This document shows positions 62,783 to 64,000 of a stretch of 64,000 nucleotides of DNA, piece after piece. The stretch's first letter is position 1; each line of letters opens with the position of its first letter. The stretch spans positions 1,178,001 to 1,242,000 of the forward strand of contig NZ_BMKC01000001.1 in assembly GCF_014643775.1 (NCBI RefSeq), written 5' to 3'. The translations under genes and the position numbers were made by a program. Under the pieces are notes generated by a model. That model was not told the DNA's origin. It ran no database searches and saw only the letters and a program-made list of their open reading frames with translations. This DNA is from Arenimonas soli. GTDB lineage: Bacteria > Pseudomonadota > Gammaproteobacteria > Xanthomonadales > Xanthomonadaceae.

Positions 62783-64000
62783 GCGCGCACACCCTCGGGT
62801 TCGCCGCCGTCTTCTTCGATGACGATGGGCTTGGCGCGGGCGACGTAACTTTCGTCGCTGCGGCGGTCCAGCAGGTTGTAGACCACCGGGATGACCACCA
62901 GGGTCAGCAGCGTCGACACCGCCAGGCCGCCGATGACCGTCATCGCCATCGGCGCGCGCACCTCGGCGCCCTCGCCGGTGGCCAGCGCCATGGGCAGGAA
63001 GCCCAGCAAGGCCGTCAGCGAGGTCATCGCGATCGGGCGAAGGCGGGAGGAAGCGCCCTGCAGGATGGCGTCGTGCTTGGGCACGCCGGCGATGCGCAGC
63101 TGGTTGACCTTGTCGATCAGGATGATGGCGTTCTTGACCACGATGCCCACCAGCAGGATCAGGCCGATGAAGACCACCACCGACAGCGTCGCGCCGGTGA
63201 TGAACAGCGCCAGCACCGCACCCACCAGGGCCAGCGGGATGGTGAACATGATCACGAAGGGATGCAGCAGCGATTCGAACTGCGAGGCCATCACCAGGTA
63301 GACCAGGAAGATCGCCAGGCCGAAGGCGAACACCAGCGAAGCCACGGAGGCGGCCAGTTCTTCGCCCTGGCCGCCGATGCGCATGCCGACGCCGGCGCCC
63401 AGCGGGTTCTCCGCCACCAGGCGTTCGACCTCGGCCACCGCGCTACCCAGGTCGCCGTAGGCCAGGCTCGAGGATACGACCGCGACCCGGCCCTGGTTGG
63501 CGTGGCGGATCTCGCCGGGGCCGGTGGTCTGGATCACGTCGGCCACGGCGTCCAGGGTCACCGGCACGGCGGCTTCGGGGTTGACGATCAGCTTGCGGAT
63601 GTCTTCGACCGAGGCGCGATCGGCTACACGCGAGCGCACCAGCACATCGATCTTGCGGTCGTTGAAGCTGTAGCGGGTGGCCACTTCGCCGCGCACCTTG
63701 CGAACGACCTGGTCGGCGACCTGGCGCGTGGTCATGCCCAGCGCGGCGGCCCGCTGCTGGTCGAAGCGGATCTGGATTTCCGGGTAGCCCTCGGCCACCG
63801 AGGACTTGATGTCCACGAAACGGTCGGAGCCTTCCATCAGCGCCACCAGGCGCTGGCCGGCCTGCTCAAGGTCACCCAGGTCGGCGCCGTGCAGTTCGAT
63901 TTCCAGCGGTACGGAGAAGCTGAAGATCTCCGGCCGGCCGAAGCTGACTTCGGCGCCCGGGAAGCGCTGCTCCATAGTCCGGCGCAGGCTGTTGGTCGCG
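62779..64000 (-). CDS. RND family efflux pump inner-membrane subunit (partial, C-terminal half)
   Basis: The frame stays open to the right edge (ATNSLRRT precedes the Met at 63975), so the gene starts beyond the window and about 406 residues are seen. The visible part holds the second periplasmic domain and the last helices (LAIFLVYLVMASQFESLLHP, TLSVVVFIGLILLVGIVVKN). It pairs with the downstream RND gene as in MdtBC-type two-subunit pumps. The adaptor is presumably upstream, outside the window. Confidence 0.9.
   Translation of the reverse strand, partial: ATNSLRRTMEQRFPGAEVSFGRPEIFSFSVPLEIELHGADLGDLEQAGQRLVALMEGSDRFVDIKSSVAEGYPEIQIRFDQQRAAALGMTTRQVADQVVRKVRGEVATRYSFNDRKIDVLVRSRVADRASVEDIRKLIVNPEAAVPVTLDAVADVIQTTGPGEIRHANQGRVAVVSSSLAYGDLGSAVAEVERLVAENPLGAGVGMRIGGQGEELAASVASLVFAFGLAIFLVYLVMASQFESLLHPFVIMFTIPLALVGAVLALFITGATLSVVVFIGLILLVGIVVKNAIILIDKVNQLRIAGVPKHDAILQGASSRLRPIAMTSLTALLGFLPMALATGEGAEVRAPMAMTVIGGLAVSTLLTLVVIPVVYNLLDRRSDESYVARAKPIVIEEDGGEPEGVRA

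Noticed and set aside
60863-62848. A 661-codon open frame on the + strand
   Set aside because: It is antisense to the RND pump and His/Gln/Asp-rich without motifs.

Overview
The window is a GC-rich stretch of a gammaproteobacterial chromosome, most like the Xanthomonadales/Lysobacterales. Signs are a copL-type copper operon, the order ndk-rlmN-pilF-rodZ-yfgM-bamB-der, the order serC-pheA-hisC-aroA-cmk-rpsA-ihfB-lapA-lapB, agmatine-route putrescine synthesis, PHA-granule genes, and an E. coli-like dif site. Genus cannot be settled from the sequence alone. No tRNA, rRNA, CRISPR array or transposase was seen.

Region by region: 1-113 is the tail of an unidentified gene. 239-4255 is a leftward copper-resistance operon (copL, a TolC-family protein with a Met/His-rich tail, a multicopper oxidase, a DUF411 protein) behind a CueR/MerR-type promoter. 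4252-6242 holds a membrane SRPBCC protein and a divergent desaturase. 6316-9428 is an accessory island at the terminus. It has a dif site, a gene that starts inside dif and resembles the VC1465/XafT Xer-activation factors, and two integron gene cassettes with recognisable attC sites but no integrase. Both cassettes encode lipoproteins, and the second is strikingly AT-rich. 9721-13894 carries a diguanylate cyclase, DUF2058, small stress-like and DUF305 proteins and a membrane-anchored BLUF photoreceptor.

13891-23390 (leftward) is one long housekeeping cluster: molybdenum cofactor genes (moeB with rhodanese, moeA, mobA), der, bamB, yfgM, rodZ, pilF, rlmN and ndk. 23560-27925 (rightward) is a TetR-regulated fatty-acid beta-oxidation operon ending in a strong terminator. 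27934-42458 (leftward) is a superoperon running from serC through aromatic/histidine amino-acid genes, cmk, rpsA, ihfB and lapAB to surface-polysaccharide genes (a WecA/WbpL-like transferase, a CapD/FlaA1-like dehydratase, galU), a PuuB-like oxidoreductase and a tRNA-binding-domain protein.

42521-47375 has a five-PAS GGDEF-EAL protein divergent from msrPQ (periplasmic methionine sulfoxide repair, which uses molybdopterin). 47363-51624 has an FHA protein and PHA-granule-type genes (PHA_gran_rgn, patatin, phasin). 51706-55827 has a membrane Mrr-like protein, then a two-domain fatty acyl-CoA reductase like that of Marinobacter, divergent from an acyl-CoA-binding protein and a TetR regulator, with a candidate operator between them. 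55860-59683 has rpmJ (zinc-free L36), then aguA-aguB-traB. 59690-64000 holds two adjacent RND pump subunits, the second cut by the window edge.

The genes share a lipid/carbon-storage theme (beta-oxidation, PHA granule, acyl-CoA reductase, desaturase). The most unusual part is the dif-XafT-cassette island.
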